DNA from: Streptomyces tendae
GTDB lineage: Bacteria > Actinomycetota > Actinomycetes > Streptomycetales > Streptomycetaceae
Reading direction: 5' to 3'
Length of the DNA: 64,000 nucleotides
NCBI RefSeq assembly: GCF_014650435.1
Contig: NZ_BMUY01000019.1
Coordinates: 46,945 to 110,944 of the forward strand
The translations under genes and the position numbers were made by a program. Within the stretch, counting starts at the first letter, position 1; each line of letters begins with the position of its first letter. This document shows positions 24,985-34,004 of the stretch, piece by piece. The notes below the pieces were generated by a model, which worked only from the letters and a program-made list of their open reading frames with translations, ran no database searches and was not told the DNA's origin.

Positions 24985-26010
24985 GTGCGACGCTTGCGCA
25001 ACCGACTGGCGGGAGCACTGCTGTCCGTGCTCGCCCTGTCCCTGACCGCGACCGGATGCGGAGGCTCCTCCGAGGCCGCGCCCGGCGGCGGGGACTCGAC
25101 GTCCTCCCCCGCCGGGGCGTCCGTCGCCAACCGCGTCGAGCCGCTCACCCGGAAACCCGAGCCCCGGCTCCCGGTCACCGTCCCGTCCGCCGACGGCGAG
25201 CGGGTGACAGTGCGGGCGGCCGAGCGGATCGTCCCCCTCTCCGGCAGCCTCAGCGAGATCGTCTTCACCCTCGGGCTCGGCGACCGGGTCGTCGCCCGGG
25301 ACGTCACCGCCACCTTCGAACAGGCGGCGAAGCTCCCGGTGGTGACCCGGGGCCACGACGTCTCCGCCGAGAGCGTGCTGTCGCTGAGGCCCGACCTGGT
25401 GCTCGCCGAGACCACCTCGGGCCCCGAGGAGGCGGTGGACCAGATCCGCGCCGCCGGGGTCCCGGTGCTCTTCGTCGAGGCGGCCAAGGGGCTGGACGAC
25501 GTGGGCCCGCGCATCGAGGCGGTCGCCGACGCGCTCGGCGTACCGGTGGCCGGGAAGGAGCTGACCCGGCGCTCGGAGCAGCGGATCGAGGCCGTACGGG
25601 GGGACGTTCCGCACGGGGAGGAGCCGCGGGTCGCCTTCCTCTACCTGCGCGGCTCGGCCTCCGTCTACCTCATCGGCGGCAAGGACTCCGGCGCCGGTTC
25701 GCTGATCGAGGCGGCCGGGGCGGTGGACGCCGGGGCCGCCTCCGGCCTCGACAAGGACTTCACCGCCATCACCAGCGAGGCCCTGGTCAAGGCCGCGCCG
25801 GACGCGATCCTCGTGATGAGCAAGGGGCTCGAATCGGTCGGCGGCGTGGACGGGCTGGTGAAGATCCCCGGTGTCGCCCAGACCCCGGCCGGGATGGACC
25901 GCCGGATCGTCTCCGTCGAGGACGGCGTACTGCTCAACTACGGCCCGCGCACCGACCAGGTGCTGAAGTCGGTCGTGGCGCAGCTCTACGGCGAGGACGG
26001 CGCCAAGTGA
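24985..26010 (+). CDS. hmuT: Heme ABC transporter substrate-binding lipoprotein
   Basis: The product has 341 residues. GTG 24985 follows GAGGAGAGGAACGG. The signal peptide ends in a lipobox TATGC (lipid-bound C25). Then comes a type III periplasmic-binding fold: RIVPLSGSLSEIVFTLGLGDRVV near residue 80, VLSLRPDLVLA, and the C-terminal lobe with SGLDKDFTAITSEAL. This is the HmuT pattern; the heme ligands are expected to be a His and a Tyr, one of them probably the His in TRGHDVS. It takes heme from the HtaA proteins and passes it to HmuU. It is the first gene of hmuTUV. Confidence 0.95.
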   Translation: MRRLRNRLAGALLSVLALSLTATGCGGSSEAAPGGGDSTSSPAGASVANRVEPLTRKPEPRLPVTVPSADGERVTVRAAERIVPLSGSLSEIVFTLGLGDRVVARDVTATFEQAAKLPVVTRGHDVSAESVLSLRPDLVLAETTSGPEEAVDQIRAAGVPVLFVEAAKGLDDVGPRIEAVADALGVPVAGKELTRRSEQRIEAVRGDVPHGEEPRVAFLYLRGSASVYLIGGKDSGAGSLIEAAGAVDAGAASGLDKDFTAITSEALVKAAPDAILVMSKGLESVGGVDGLVKIPGVAQTPAGMDRRIVSVEDGVLLNYGPRTDQVLKSVVAQLYGEDGAK

Positions 26011-27098
26011 CCGTACTGGACAAGCCGGTCCGCCCCCAGGCGCCCTCGGACCCGGCCGCGCCCCGCGTCCGGCGCGGCACCGCCTGGCTGCTGACCGCCG
26101 CCCTCACCGCCGGCCTGCTGGTCCTCGTCCCGGTCGCGGCCGGCACCGGCGCCTACCCGATCCCGGTCGGCGACGTGCTCGGCTCGCTGCTGCACCGGAC
26201 GGGGCTCGGCGGCACGGAACTGGACCGGGTGGCCGAGTCGGTGCTGTGGAACGTGCGGTTCCCCAGGATCGTGCTGGCCCTGCTGGTCGGCGCCTCGCTC
26301 GGGTGCGCGGGGGCGCTGATGCAGGGCGTGTTCGGCAACCCGCTCGCGGAGCCGGGCGTCATCGGCGTCTCCTCCGGCGCGGCGGTCGGCGCGGTCGCCG
26401 CCATCGCGTTCGGCCTGAACTTCCTCGGCACCTGGACGGTGTCCGTCTTCGCCTTCGTCTCCGGTCTGGTCACCGTCCTGGTCGTCTACGCGATGTCCCG
26501 CTCGGGCGGCCGTACGGAGGTCGTGACCCTGATCCTCACGGGCATCGCGGTGAACGCCTTCGCGGGCGCGCTGATCGGTCTGTTCCTGTTCTTCGCGGAC
26601 ACGGCGGCGGTCAACCAGATCACCTTCTGGCAGCTGGGCTCGCTCGCCCAGGCGACCTGGCCGAAGGTGCTGGCGGTCCTGCCGTGCGCGGCGCTCGGCC
26701 TCGGGCTCGCCCCGCTCTACGCCCGTCGCCTCGACCTCCTCGCCCTCGGCGAACGCCCGGCCCGGCACCTGGGGGTGGACGTGGAGCGGCTGCGGATCGT
26801 CCTGGTCCTGGTGATCGCCCTGCTGACGGCGGCGGCGGTGAGCGTGGCCGGTGTCATCGGCTTCGTCGGGCTCGTCGTCCCGCACCTGCTGCGGATGGTG
26901 GCCGGGCCGGGCCACCGGTTCCTGGTCCCGGGCAGCGCGCTGCTCGGCGCGCTGGTCCTGCTCGCCGCAGACCTGGCCGCCCGCACGGTCGCGGAGCCGG
27001 CCGAACTGCCGCTCGGGGTGCTGACGGCGCTGCTGGGCAGTCCGTTCTTCTTCTGGCTGCTGCGCCGCACCCGGCGCAGGCAGGGAGGCTGGGCATGA
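26007..27098 (+). CDS. hmuU: Heme ABC transporter permease
   Basis: The 363-residue FecCD-family permease has about ten membrane helices. The family segment GNPLAEPGVIGVSSGAAVGA follows helix 2-3, and the ATPase-coupling loop region lies around LGVDVERLR. The C-terminus has GVIGFVGLVVPHLLRM, the conserved FecCD motif. The GTG start overlaps the hmuT stop by 4 bp (GTGA) and the stop overlaps hmuV by 4 bp, so the three subunits are translated in step. It imports heme across the cytoplasmic membrane. Confidence 0.95.
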   Translation: MTVLDKPVRPQAPSDPAAPRVRRGTAWLLTAALTAGLLVLVPVAAGTGAYPIPVGDVLGSLLHRTGLGGTELDRVAESVLWNVRFPRIVLALLVGASLGCAGALMQGVFGNPLAEPGVIGVSSGAAVGAVAAIAFGLNFLGTWTVSVFAFVSGLVTVLVVYAMSRSGGRTEVVTLILTGIAVNAFAGALIGLFLFFADTAAVNQITFWQLGSLAQATWPKVLAVLPCAALGLGLAPLYARRLDLLALGERPARHLGVDVERLRIVLVLVIALLTAAAVSVAGVIGFVGLVVPHLLRMVAGPGHRFLVPGSALLGALVLLAADLAARTVAEPAELPLGVLTALLGSPFFFWLLRRTRRRQGGWA

Positions 27099-27937
27099 GA
27101 AGTGTGAAGCTGCCGCGGCTGGTGCCGTCCCGTCCGGTGCCGCCGCCCCCGGCCGCACCGGGTGACGTCCTCGCCGCGGCCGAGGGACTGCGCGTGGACC
27201 TGGGCGGCCGGCCGGTCCTCGACGGGGTGGACGTGGAGGTCCGCGCCGGCGAGGTGCTTGCCCTGGTCGGCCCCAACGGCGCGGGCAAGTCGACCCTGTT
27301 GGGCGCGCTGGCCGCCGACGTCCCGGCCGCCGAGGGCGTCGTACACGTGCACAGCCGCCCGGTGTCGGACTGGTCGGCGCCCGAACTCGCGCTGCGCCGC
27401 GCGGTGCTGCCCCAGTCGGCGTCGCTGTCCTTCCCGTTCGCGGTGGAGGAGGTCGTGCGGATGGGCCGGGCGCCCTGGGCGGGCGGCGACCGGGAGGACG
27501 AGGACGAGGCGGCCGTGGCCGAGGCGATGGCCCGCACGGAGGTGACCGGCTTCGCCGACCGTCCGTTCTCCGCGCTCAGCGGCGGCGAACGGGCCCGCGT
27601 GGCCCTCGCCCGCGTCCTCGCCCAGCGCGCTCCCCTCCTGCTGCTGGACGAGCCGACCGCGGCGCTGGACCTGAGGCACCAGGAACTCGTGCTGCGGCTG
27701 TGCCGGGAGCGGGCGCGGGCCGGGGACGCGGTGGTCGTCGTCCTGCACGACCTCGCGCTGGCGGCGGCGTACGCGGACCGGGTGGCGCTCCTGCGCTCCG
27801 GCCGGATCGCGGCCGGGGGCCCGCCCTCGGAGGTGTTCGCCGCGGGGCTGCTGTCCGAGGTCTACGACCAGCCGGTGGAGGTGTTCCCGCACCCGCGCAC
27901 GGGCGCCCTCCTGGTCGTCCCGCGCCGCGAGTCCTGA
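27095..27937 (+). CDS. hmuV: Heme ABC transporter ATPase
   Basis: The product has 280 residues. Walker A is GPNGAGKST (59-67), the Q-loop lies in LPQSASLSFPF, the signature is LSGGERARVALA, Walker B is LLLLDEPTAALD and the switch His is in VLHDLALAA. This is the heme/siderophore importer class. A 25-residue Pro-rich N-terminus precedes the ABC domain. It overlaps hmuU by 4 bp (ATGA). It ends the hmuTUV operon; no clear terminator was seen in the 240 bp before efeO. Confidence 0.95.
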   Translation: MRSVKLPRLVPSRPVPPPPAAPGDVLAAAEGLRVDLGGRPVLDGVDVEVRAGEVLALVGPNGAGKSTLLGALAADVPAAEGVVHVHSRPVSDWSAPELALRRAVLPQSASLSFPFAVEEVVRMGRAPWAGGDREDEDEAAVAEAMARTEVTGFADRPFSALSGGERARVALARVLAQRAPLLLLDEPTAALDLRHQELVLRLCRERARAGDAVVVVLHDLALAAAYADRVALLRSGRIAAGGPPSEVFAAGLLSEVYDQPVEVFPHPRTGALLVVPRRES

Positions 27938-28094
27938 CGCCCGCCGCGGCGACCGTCCCGGCGACCGCCACCCCCGACGAGGCAGTCTTTGACGCACCTT
28001 TGACCTTCCCATGAGCACTTCATTGAGCCACCGTGACCGGCCCGTGCTCATACACCGTCCATGAGATTCGGATCACCGTATGGGCGGGTTTTGC

Positions 28095-28128
28095 TTAGGA
28101 AATCCTTAGGTATGTTAGGCCAGCCTCA
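28095..28128 (+). promoter_or_regulatory. Iron box upstream of efeO
   Basis: Bases 28110-28128 match the IdeR/DmdR consensus at 14 of 19 positions, with the core GTTAGGCCAGCCT close to GTTAGGCTAACCT. Two extra TTAGG half-sites lie at 28095 and 28106, so two repressor dimers may bind. The site is 53 bp upstream of the efeO start. It is weaker than the other two boxes. Confidence 0.65.
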
Positions 28129-28180
28129 CCTTCCCTGTGAGGCCCGTCACGCGCACTTTCGGCCATCCCTTGGAGCCCGC

Positions 28181-29335
28181 ATGCGAGCCGCCAGACTCTC
28201 CCTCGTCACCGCCGTAGCCACCGCCGCGGCCCTGGCCGCCGTCACGGGGTGCACGGAGAAGAGCGGCGCCGAGGACGGCGAGCACGTCATCTCGGTCACG
28301 GCGACGGACGACAAGTGCGAGGTGTCGAAGGCCGAGTTCCCGGCCGGTCACGTCGAACTCGCCGTCGAGAACAAGGGCTCCAAGGTCACCGAGGTCTACC
28401 TCCTCTTCCCCGACGACCGGGTGGTCACCGAGCGGGAGAACATCGGCCCCGGCACCAAGCAGCGGGTCACCGCCGAGGTGAAGGCGGGCGACTACCGGAT
28501 CGCCTGCAAGCCCGGCATGAAGGGCAAGGGCATCCGCCAGGACGTGAAGGCCACCGGCGGCAAGGCAGCCGCGCGCGACCCGCGCCTCGACCAGGCCGTG
28601 GCCGCCTACCGCCAGTACGTGCAGCAGCAGGCCGACGAGACCCTGCCGAAGGCCGAGGCGTTCGCGAAGGCCGTCAAGGCCGGCGATCTGGCGGCCGCGA
28701 AGAAGGCGTACGCCCCCTCCCGCATCGGCTGGGAGCGCACCGAGCCGGTCGCGGAGTCCTTCGGCGACATCGACCCGAAGGTCGACGTCCGCGAGGACGG
28801 CCTGGAGGACGGCCAGGACCCGGCGACCGACTGGACCGGCTGGCACCGCCTGGAGAAGGCGCTGTGGCAGGACGGGAAGATCGGCGACCGCGAGAAGGAG
28901 CTGGCCGCGACCCTGGTCACCGACCTGAAGGACTGGCAGAACCGGGTCGGCAAGGCCGAGATCACCCCCACTTCCATGGCCAACGGCGCCAAGGAACTCC
29001 TCGACGAGGTCGCCACCGGCAAGGTCACCGGCGAGGAGGAGCGCTACTCGCACACCGACCTGGTCGACTTCAAGGCCAACGTGGAGGGCGCGCAGCAGTC
29101 GTACGCGCTCCTGAAGCCGGTCGCGAAGGAGAACGACGCGGCGCTGACGACGGAGCTGGACCGCCAGTTCGCGGCGCTGGACAAGCTGCTCGACCAGTAC
29201 CGCCCGAGCGCCTCCTCCTACGAGTTCACCTCCTACGACAAGGTCGGCAAGGCGGACCGCAAGGAGCTGTCGGACGCGGTCAACGCGCTCGCGGAGCCGC
29301 TGTCCAAGCTCGCCGCGGCCGTGGTCACCAAGTAG
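28181..29335 (+). CDS. efeO: EfeO iron-uptake lipoprotein (cupredoxin + M75 imelysin-like)
   Basis: The product has 384 residues. ATG 28181 has TTGGAGCCCGC upstream, and the frame before it crosses the iron box. The signal peptide ends in a lipobox VTGC (C24). Residues about 35-130 form a cupredoxin domain that should bind Cu or Fe; residues 135-384 are the helical M75/imelysin domain with the metal motif HRLE (in GWHRLEKALW). EfeO binds extracellular iron and works with EfeB and EfeU. It is the first gene of efeOBU. Confidence 0.94.
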   Translation: MRAARLSLVTAVATAAALAAVTGCTEKSGAEDGEHVISVTATDDKCEVSKAEFPAGHVELAVENKGSKVTEVYLLFPDDRVVTERENIGPGTKQRVTAEVKAGDYRIACKPGMKGKGIRQDVKATGGKAAARDPRLDQAVAAYRQYVQQQADETLPKAEAFAKAVKAGDLAAAKKAYAPSRIGWERTEPVAESFGDIDPKVDVREDGLEDGQDPATDWTGWHRLEKALWQDGKIGDREKELAATLVTDLKDWQNRVGKAEITPTSMANGAKELLDEVATGKVTGEEERYSHTDLVDFKANVEGAQQSYALLKPVAKENDAALTTELDRQFAALDKLLDQYRPSASSYEFTSYDKVGKADRKELSDAVNALAEPLSKLAAAVVTK

Positions 29336-29349
29336 GCGTGGGAGGCGAG

Positions 29350-30612
29350 ATGACGGACACCGACTCCCCCGCACCGGCCCCCTCGCCCTCCCGGCGGTCG
29401 CTGATCGGATGGGGCGGCGCGGGCCTCGCGCTCGGCGCCGCCGCGGCGGCCGGCGGCGCGGTGGCGATGGACCGCACCGACGACGCGGACCCCGCCGCCG
29501 CCGACGACGCGGGCTCCGCCGTGCCCTTCCACGGGGCGCACCAGGCGGGCATCGCCACGCCGGTGCAGGACCGCCTGCACTTCGCGGCGTTCGATGTGAC
29601 GACCGAGGACCGCGCCGCCTTCGTGGCGCTGCTCAAGGAATGGACGGCGGCGGCCCGCCTGATGACCGCCGGTCACGCGGTGGGCGAGGGCGCCTACGGC
29701 GGACTGCCCGAGGCCCCGCCGGACGACACGGGCGAGGCCCTGGGCCTCAAGCCGTCCCGGCTGACCCTCACCATCGGCTTCGGACCGTCCCTCTTCACGA
29801 AGTTCGGCCTCGCCGACCGGCGCCCCGAGGCCCTGGCCGACCTGCCGAAGTTCCCCGGGGACAACCTCGACAAGGCCCGCAGCGGCGGCGACCTGTGCGT
29901 CCAGGCCTGCGCCGACGACCCCCAGGTCGCCGTGCACGCGATCCGCAACCTCGCCCGCATCGGCTTCGGCAAGGTCGTCGTGCGCTGGTCGCAGCTCGGC
30001 TTCGGCAAGACCTCGTCCACGACGCCCGACGAACAGACCCCGCGCAACCTGCTCGGCTTCAAGGACGGCACCCGCAACATCGCGGGCACCGAGAAGGACC
30101 GCCTGGACCGGTTCGTCTGGGCCGCCGAGAAGGACGGGACGCCGTGGATGACGGGCGGCTCCTACCTCGTCGCCCGCCGCATCCGCATGCACATCGAGAC
30201 CTGGGACCGGACCTCCCTCCAGGAGCAGGAGGACGTGTTCGGCCGTGACAAGGGCGAGGGCGCGCCCGTCGGCAAGGCCAAGGAGCGCGACGAGCCGTTC
30301 CTGAAGGCGATGAAGCCCGACGCGCACGTCCGGCTCGCCCACCCCGACTCCAACGGCGGGGCGACACTGCTGCGCCGCGGCTACTCCTTCACCGACGGCA
30401 CGGACGGCCTGGGCCGCCTGGACGCCGGCCTGTTCTTCCTCGCCTACCAGCGCGACATCCGCAAGGGCTTCGTCCCCGTGCAGCGCAACCTGGCGACGGA
30501 CGCGCTCAACGAGTACATCCAGCACGTGGGTTCGGCGGTCTTCGCCGTGCCGCCCGGCGTCCGCGACGCGGACGACTGGTGGGGCAGCACGCTGTTCGGC
30601 AAGGAGGCGTAA
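29350..30612 (+). CDS. efeB: EfeB, Tat-exported DyP-type heme peroxidase
   Basis: The product has 420 residues. A Tat signal SRRSLIG (R15, R16) with a Gly/Ala-rich hydrophobic stretch shows folded export. The DyP motif GxxDG is GFKDGTRN (about residue 236), and the proximal His lies in the HIETWDRTSL/ AHPDSN region towards the C-terminus. DyP peroxidases of this position oxidise Fe2+ or act on porphyrin, helping EfeU import. It starts 14 bp after efeO, with GGGAGGCGAG upstream of the ATG. Confidence 0.94.
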   Translation: MTDTDSPAPAPSPSRRSLIGWGGAGLALGAAAAAGGAVAMDRTDDADPAAADDAGSAVPFHGAHQAGIATPVQDRLHFAAFDVTTEDRAAFVALLKEWTAAARLMTAGHAVGEGAYGGLPEAPPDDTGEALGLKPSRLTLTIGFGPSLFTKFGLADRRPEALADLPKFPGDNLDKARSGGDLCVQACADDPQVAVHAIRNLARIGFGKVVVRWSQLGFGKTSSTTPDEQTPRNLLGFKDGTRNIAGTEKDRLDRFVWAAEKDGTPWMTGGSYLVARRIRMHIETWDRTSLQEQEDVFGRDKGEGAPVGKAKERDEPFLKAMKPDAHVRLAHPDSNGGATLLRRGYSFTDGTDGLGRLDAGLFFLAYQRDIRKGFVPVQRNLATDALNEYIQHVGSAVFAVPPGVRDADDWWGSTLFGKEA

Positions 30613-30614
30613 CC

Positions 30615-31487
30615 GTGTTCTCGAACTACCTGATCGGGCTGCGCGAGGGCCTGGAGGCTTCCCTCGTCGTCTGCATCCTCATCGCCTACCTGGTCAAGAC
30701 GGACCGCAGGGACGCCCTGAAACCGATCTGGGCGGGCATCGGCGTCGCCATCGCCATCGCGCTCGGCTTCGGCTGCGCGCTGGAGTTCGGCTCGCAGGAG
30801 CTGACGTTCAAGGCGCAGGAGGCGCTGGGCGGTTCGCTCTCCATCCTGGCCGTGGTCCTGGTGACGTGGATGGTCTTCTGGATGCGCCGCACCGCCCGCC
30901 ACCTCAAGACGGAGCTGCACGGCAGGCTGGACGCGGCCCTCGCCATGGGCACCGGGGCCCTGGTGGCCACCGCGTTCCTGGCGGTCGGCCGGGAGGGCCT
31001 GGAGACGGCGCTGTTCGTGTGGGCGTCGGTGCACGCGGCGAGCGACGGCACCCCGCGCCCGCTGATCGGCGTGGCCCTCGGGCTGGCCACCGCCGTCCTC
31101 CTGGGCTGGCTGTTCTACCGGGGCGCGCTGCGCATCAACCTGGCCCGGTTCTTCACCTGGACCGGCGGCATGCTGGTCGTCGTGGCGGCGGGCGTGCTGG
31201 CCTACGGACTGCACGACCTCCAGGAGGCCGACCTGCTGCCGGGCCTGACGACCCTGGCCTTCGACATCAGCGGCACCATCGACCCGTCGAGCTGGTACGG
31301 CACCCTGCTCAAGGGCGTGTTCAACTTCCAGCCCGATCCGACCGTCCTCCAGGTCACGGTGTGGCTGCTGTACCTGGTCCCGACACTCGCGCTCTTCCTC
31401 GCCCCGGTAGGGTTCGCCTCCGGGAAGGGGAAGGTGAAGGAACCTGATGAGCCAGGATCGCGGCCCTCGAAGGCCCCGCAGGCTTGA
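30615..31487 (+). CDS. efeU: EfeU, ferrous/ferric iron permease (Ftr1 family)
   Basis: The product has 290 residues. The GTG start lies 2 bp after the efeB stop with AAGGAGGCG upstream. The two REGLE iron-binding motifs of the OFeT/Ftr1 family are at residues 10-14 and 126-130, each inside a membrane helix; about seven helices in total. It carries iron inward with EfeO and EfeB. The gene order O-B-U differs from the U-O-B of E. coli. Its 3' end overlaps the following lipoprotein gene by 41 bp. Confidence 0.95.
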   Translation: MFSNYLIGLREGLEASLVVCILIAYLVKTDRRDALKPIWAGIGVAIAIALGFGCALEFGSQELTFKAQEALGGSLSILAVVLVTWMVFWMRRTARHLKTELHGRLDAALAMGTGALVATAFLAVGREGLETALFVWASVHAASDGTPRPLIGVALGLATAVLLGWLFYRGALRINLARFFTWTGGMLVVVAAGVLAYGLHDLQEADLLPGLTTLAFDISGTIDPSSWYGTLLKGVFNFQPDPTVLQVTVWLLYLVPTLALFLAPVGFASGKGKVKEPDEPGSRPSKAPQA

Positions 31488-32436
31488 GAAGTACGCGCTC
31501 ATATCGGCCTCGGCGACCGCTTTGTCGCTGACGGCGAGCGGCTGCGTGGTGGTGCACGGTGAGCGCGAGGTGCTCCCCTCGGCCACCCGGGCCGAGGCCG
31601 CGAAGGCGCTGGAGCAGTTCACCACCGCGTACAACGCGGCCGACAAGGCGTACGACGCCTCCCTGGACGCCGACCACACCGCCGGCGCCCTCGCCGCGAT
31701 CGACTCGGCACGGCTGAAGGCGGGTGCGGCCAACCACCCGGACGGCAATCCGGCGCACGAGCCGCTGGAGCTGACCGACGCGAAGTTCACGATCCCGAAG
31801 AAGGCGGGCTGGCCGCGCTGGTTCGTCGCGGACACCAAGGCCAACAAGGGCGGCAAGACACGCTGGTTGCTGGTCTTCACCCGGAGCGGCCTGGACGACA
31901 CCTGGGAGGCGGCCTACCTGACGCTGGTCGCCCCCGGCAAGGTGCCCGAGTTCAAGACCGACCAGGACGGCTGGGCCGAGGCCGTGCCGGCGAACTCCAC
32001 CGACGTGAGCGTCCCGCCGGCCGACCTGAGCAAGGACTACACGACGTATCTGCAGGACGGCGGCAAGACCTTCGCGGACGGCGTGCACACCAGCTCCTGG
32101 CGCGCACTGCGCGAGAAGCGCTCGACCCGCCCCGGCCTGGTCACGCAGTACATCGACGAGCCGCTGGCGAACGGCGACTACGCGCCGCTGGCGCTGCGCA
32201 CCGTGGACGGCGGCGCGCTGGTGTTCTTCACCAGCCGCCACTTCGAGAAGCAGACCGCCGCGCGGGGCGCGTCCGTGCCGACGCCGAACAAGGACGTGCT
32301 GGCCCTGACGGACGGCGAGATCAAGCAGTCGCTGACGATGGAGTTCGTCTCCAACGAGGTCGCGCTCGACCCGGCGGACGGGCAGGTGTCGGTGCTGGGC
32401 CGGGTCCAGGGCCTCACCTCGGGCAAGGGCGAATAG
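31447..32436 (+). CDS. Lipoprotein of unknown function in the efe operon
   Basis: The product has 329 residues. GAAGGAACCTG precedes the ATG, which lies 41 bp inside efeU. The basic N-terminus (RGPRRPRRLEK) and lipobox TASGC (C33) show a lipid-anchored exported protein. The rest is soluble and rich in Lys, Asp and Ala, with AAKALEQFTTAYNAADKAYD, then GWPRWFVADT. I do not recognise a domain. The overlap with efeU suggests translational coupling and an accessory role in iron uptake, but this is inference. Confidence 0.8.
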   Translation: MSQDRGPRRPRRLEKYALISASATALSLTASGCVVVHGEREVLPSATRAEAAKALEQFTTAYNAADKAYDASLDADHTAGALAAIDSARLKAGAANHPDGNPAHEPLELTDAKFTIPKKAGWPRWFVADTKANKGGKTRWLLVFTRSGLDDTWEAAYLTLVAPGKVPEFKTDQDGWAEAVPANSTDVSVPPADLSKDYTTYLQDGGKTFADGVHTSSWRALREKRSTRPGLVTQYIDEPLANGDYAPLALRTVDGGALVFFTSRHFEKQTAARGASVPTPNKDVLALTDGEIKQSLTMEFVSNEVALDPADGQVSVLGRVQGLTSGKGE

Positions 32437-32451
32437 GAGAGCCCGGGGCGC

Positions 32452-33186
32452 TCAGCGGCGCAGCGGCCAGGAGGCATCCTCGTGGTCGTCGCTCTCCGCA
32501 CCGGCGTGCCGGGCGCAGGCGTCGGTGAGGGTCTCCAGCAGGGTCAGCGGGTCCGGCAGCGGATGCTCGGCCCCGCGCACCCAGCGCACGGTCCGGCCTT
32601 CGCCGGGCAGCCGGGCCGGCGGCACCAGCACGTAGGACCCGCGGCAGTGCCAGCGCAGCCCAGGATGCTCGTCCATGGTCTCGGGGTGACAGTCCAGCTC
32701 GCAGGGCCACCACTCGTCCTCGTCCTCGGGGGTGCCCCGGGTGAGGGTGAACAGCAGCATGCGCCCGTCGTCGCTCTCGGCGACCGGCCCGACCTCGACA
32801 CCGGCGTCGAGCAGCCTGCGCACCGCCTCCCGACCGGCCTCCAGAGGCACGTCAAGGACGTCGTGGACCATGCCGGTCGCGGTGATGAAGTTGGCCTCGG
32901 GCTGGTGCCGGGCCCAGCGCTCGATCTGCGCGCGGTCGGTGGTGGACTGCGTCTGCCAGGCGAACGACACCGGGTGCCGGGCGGGGGTGGGACAGCCCAC
33001 GCGGTCGCAGGAGCAACGGTATCCGGCGGGGTGGGCGGCGGGCGCCAGGGGCAGTCCGGCACCGGCCGCGGCGAGCAGCAGATCCTCCCGGCCACCGTCC
33101 GAGGCGGCCTCCTTGGGGCGGCGTCCGCGCAGCCACGAGGAGAGTTTGCCCTGCAGACCGCTCCGACCGCCGAACTCCGCGCTCAT
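32452..33186 (-). CDS. Bifunctional DNA primase/polymerase (Prim-Pol) domain protein
   Basis: The product has 244 residues. From about residue 35 it follows the N-terminal Prim-Pol domain (DLLLAAAGAGLPLAPAAHPAGYRCSCDRVGCPTPARHP), with W-A-R-H-Q-P-E-A-N-F-I-T and then DVLDVP in the place of the catalytic D-x-D. The Asp pair is spaced by two residues (D-V-L-D), so activity is uncertain. No helicase domain follows and the gene stands alone, unlike plasmid or phage versions. Many Streptomyces keep this chromosomal single-domain form. The role is unknown. Confidence 0.75.
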   Translation of the reverse strand: MSAEFGGRSGLQGKLSSWLRGRRPKEAASDGGREDLLLAAAGAGLPLAPAAHPAGYRCSCDRVGCPTPARHPVSFAWQTQSTTDRAQIERWARHQPEANFITATGMVHDVLDVPLEAGREAVRRLLDAGVEVGPVAESDDGRMLLFTLTRGTPEDEDEWWPCELDCHPETMDEHPGLRWHCRGSYVLVPPARLPGEGRTVRWVRGAEHPLPDPLTLLETLTDACARHAGAESDDHEDASWPLRR

Positions 33187-33291
33187 CTATCCCCTTGCCT
33201 CGCCGTCGTGCGCTCCAGCATGCCCTATCGTCGCACCATTCCGCGCTTCGGGGTCGCGAAGGGACAAACTTCCCTGGTCAGACCTCTTCGG

Positions 33292-33945
33292 TCAGCGCGG
33301 GGCGAGCCCGTGCAGCGCGTAGTCGACGAGGGTGTCGGTGTAGGCGTGGGAGAAGGGCCCCGTGTGCTGGAGCCAGCGTTGCGCGAGCGGGGAGACGAAC
33401 AGCTCCAGCGCGATCCGCAGATCGATGTCCTGCCGTACCTGGCCCGCCTCCTGGGCGGCCCGCAGCCGGTCGGCGTGCAGCTGGAGCGACGGCTCCAGGA
33501 GCCTGCTGACGAAGGTCCGGCCCAGCTCCTCGTTGACGACGCCCTCCGCCGCCAGCGCACGATAAGGCGCCTCGAACCTCGGATCCCGCAGCTCGTCGAC
33601 GGTGGCGCGCAGTACGACCTTGAGATCGGCGGCGACGTCACCCGTGTCCGGGATGGTGTAGGCCTCCTCGCCGGCGGCCTCCACGAGCCGCTCACCCAGA
33701 TCGAGGAATGCCTCCAGCAGCACGTCCGCCTTCGAGGACCACCACCGGTAGATGGTCTGCTTGCCGACGCCGGCCCGGGCGGCGATGCCCTCGATGGTGG
33801 TCTTCGGGTAGCCGACCTCGCCGACCAGGGCGAGGGCGGCGTCGTAGATGGCCTGGCGGGACCGCTGACTGCGCCGGGTGGCGTCGGGGTGCGGCCGCTC
33901 GGCGGCGGGGTGGGTACTGCGGGCGGACTTCCGGATGGTGGCCAT
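33292..33945 (-). CDS. TetR-family regulator
   Basis: The product has 217 residues. The N-terminal helix-turn-helix (about residues 28-75) reads AIYDAALALVGEVGYPKTTIEGIAARAGVGKQTIYRWWSS, a standard TetR motif. The C-terminal domain is of the TetR_C_11-like type seen in regulators of pumps and lipid enzymes. The gene before it encodes a response regulator, and the gene after it encodes Prim-Pol, so no obvious target is next door. No inverted-repeat operator was spotted upstream. Confidence 0.93.
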   Translation of the reverse strand: MATIRKSARSTHPAAERPHPDATRRSQRSRQAIYDAALALVGEVGYPKTTIEGIAARAGVGKQTIYRWWSSKADVLLEAFLDLGERLVEAAGEEAYTIPDTGDVAADLKVVLRATVDELRDPRFEAPYRALAAEGVVNEELGRTFVSRLLEPSLQLHADRLRAAQEAGQVRQDIDLRIALELFVSPLAQRWLQHTGPFSHAYTDTLVDYALHGLAPR

Positions 33946-34004
33946 GCAACGAAGCTACCAGGCCGACAAGACGGACCGTCTCGCCAATAGCGAGTGGACG
34001 GGGC

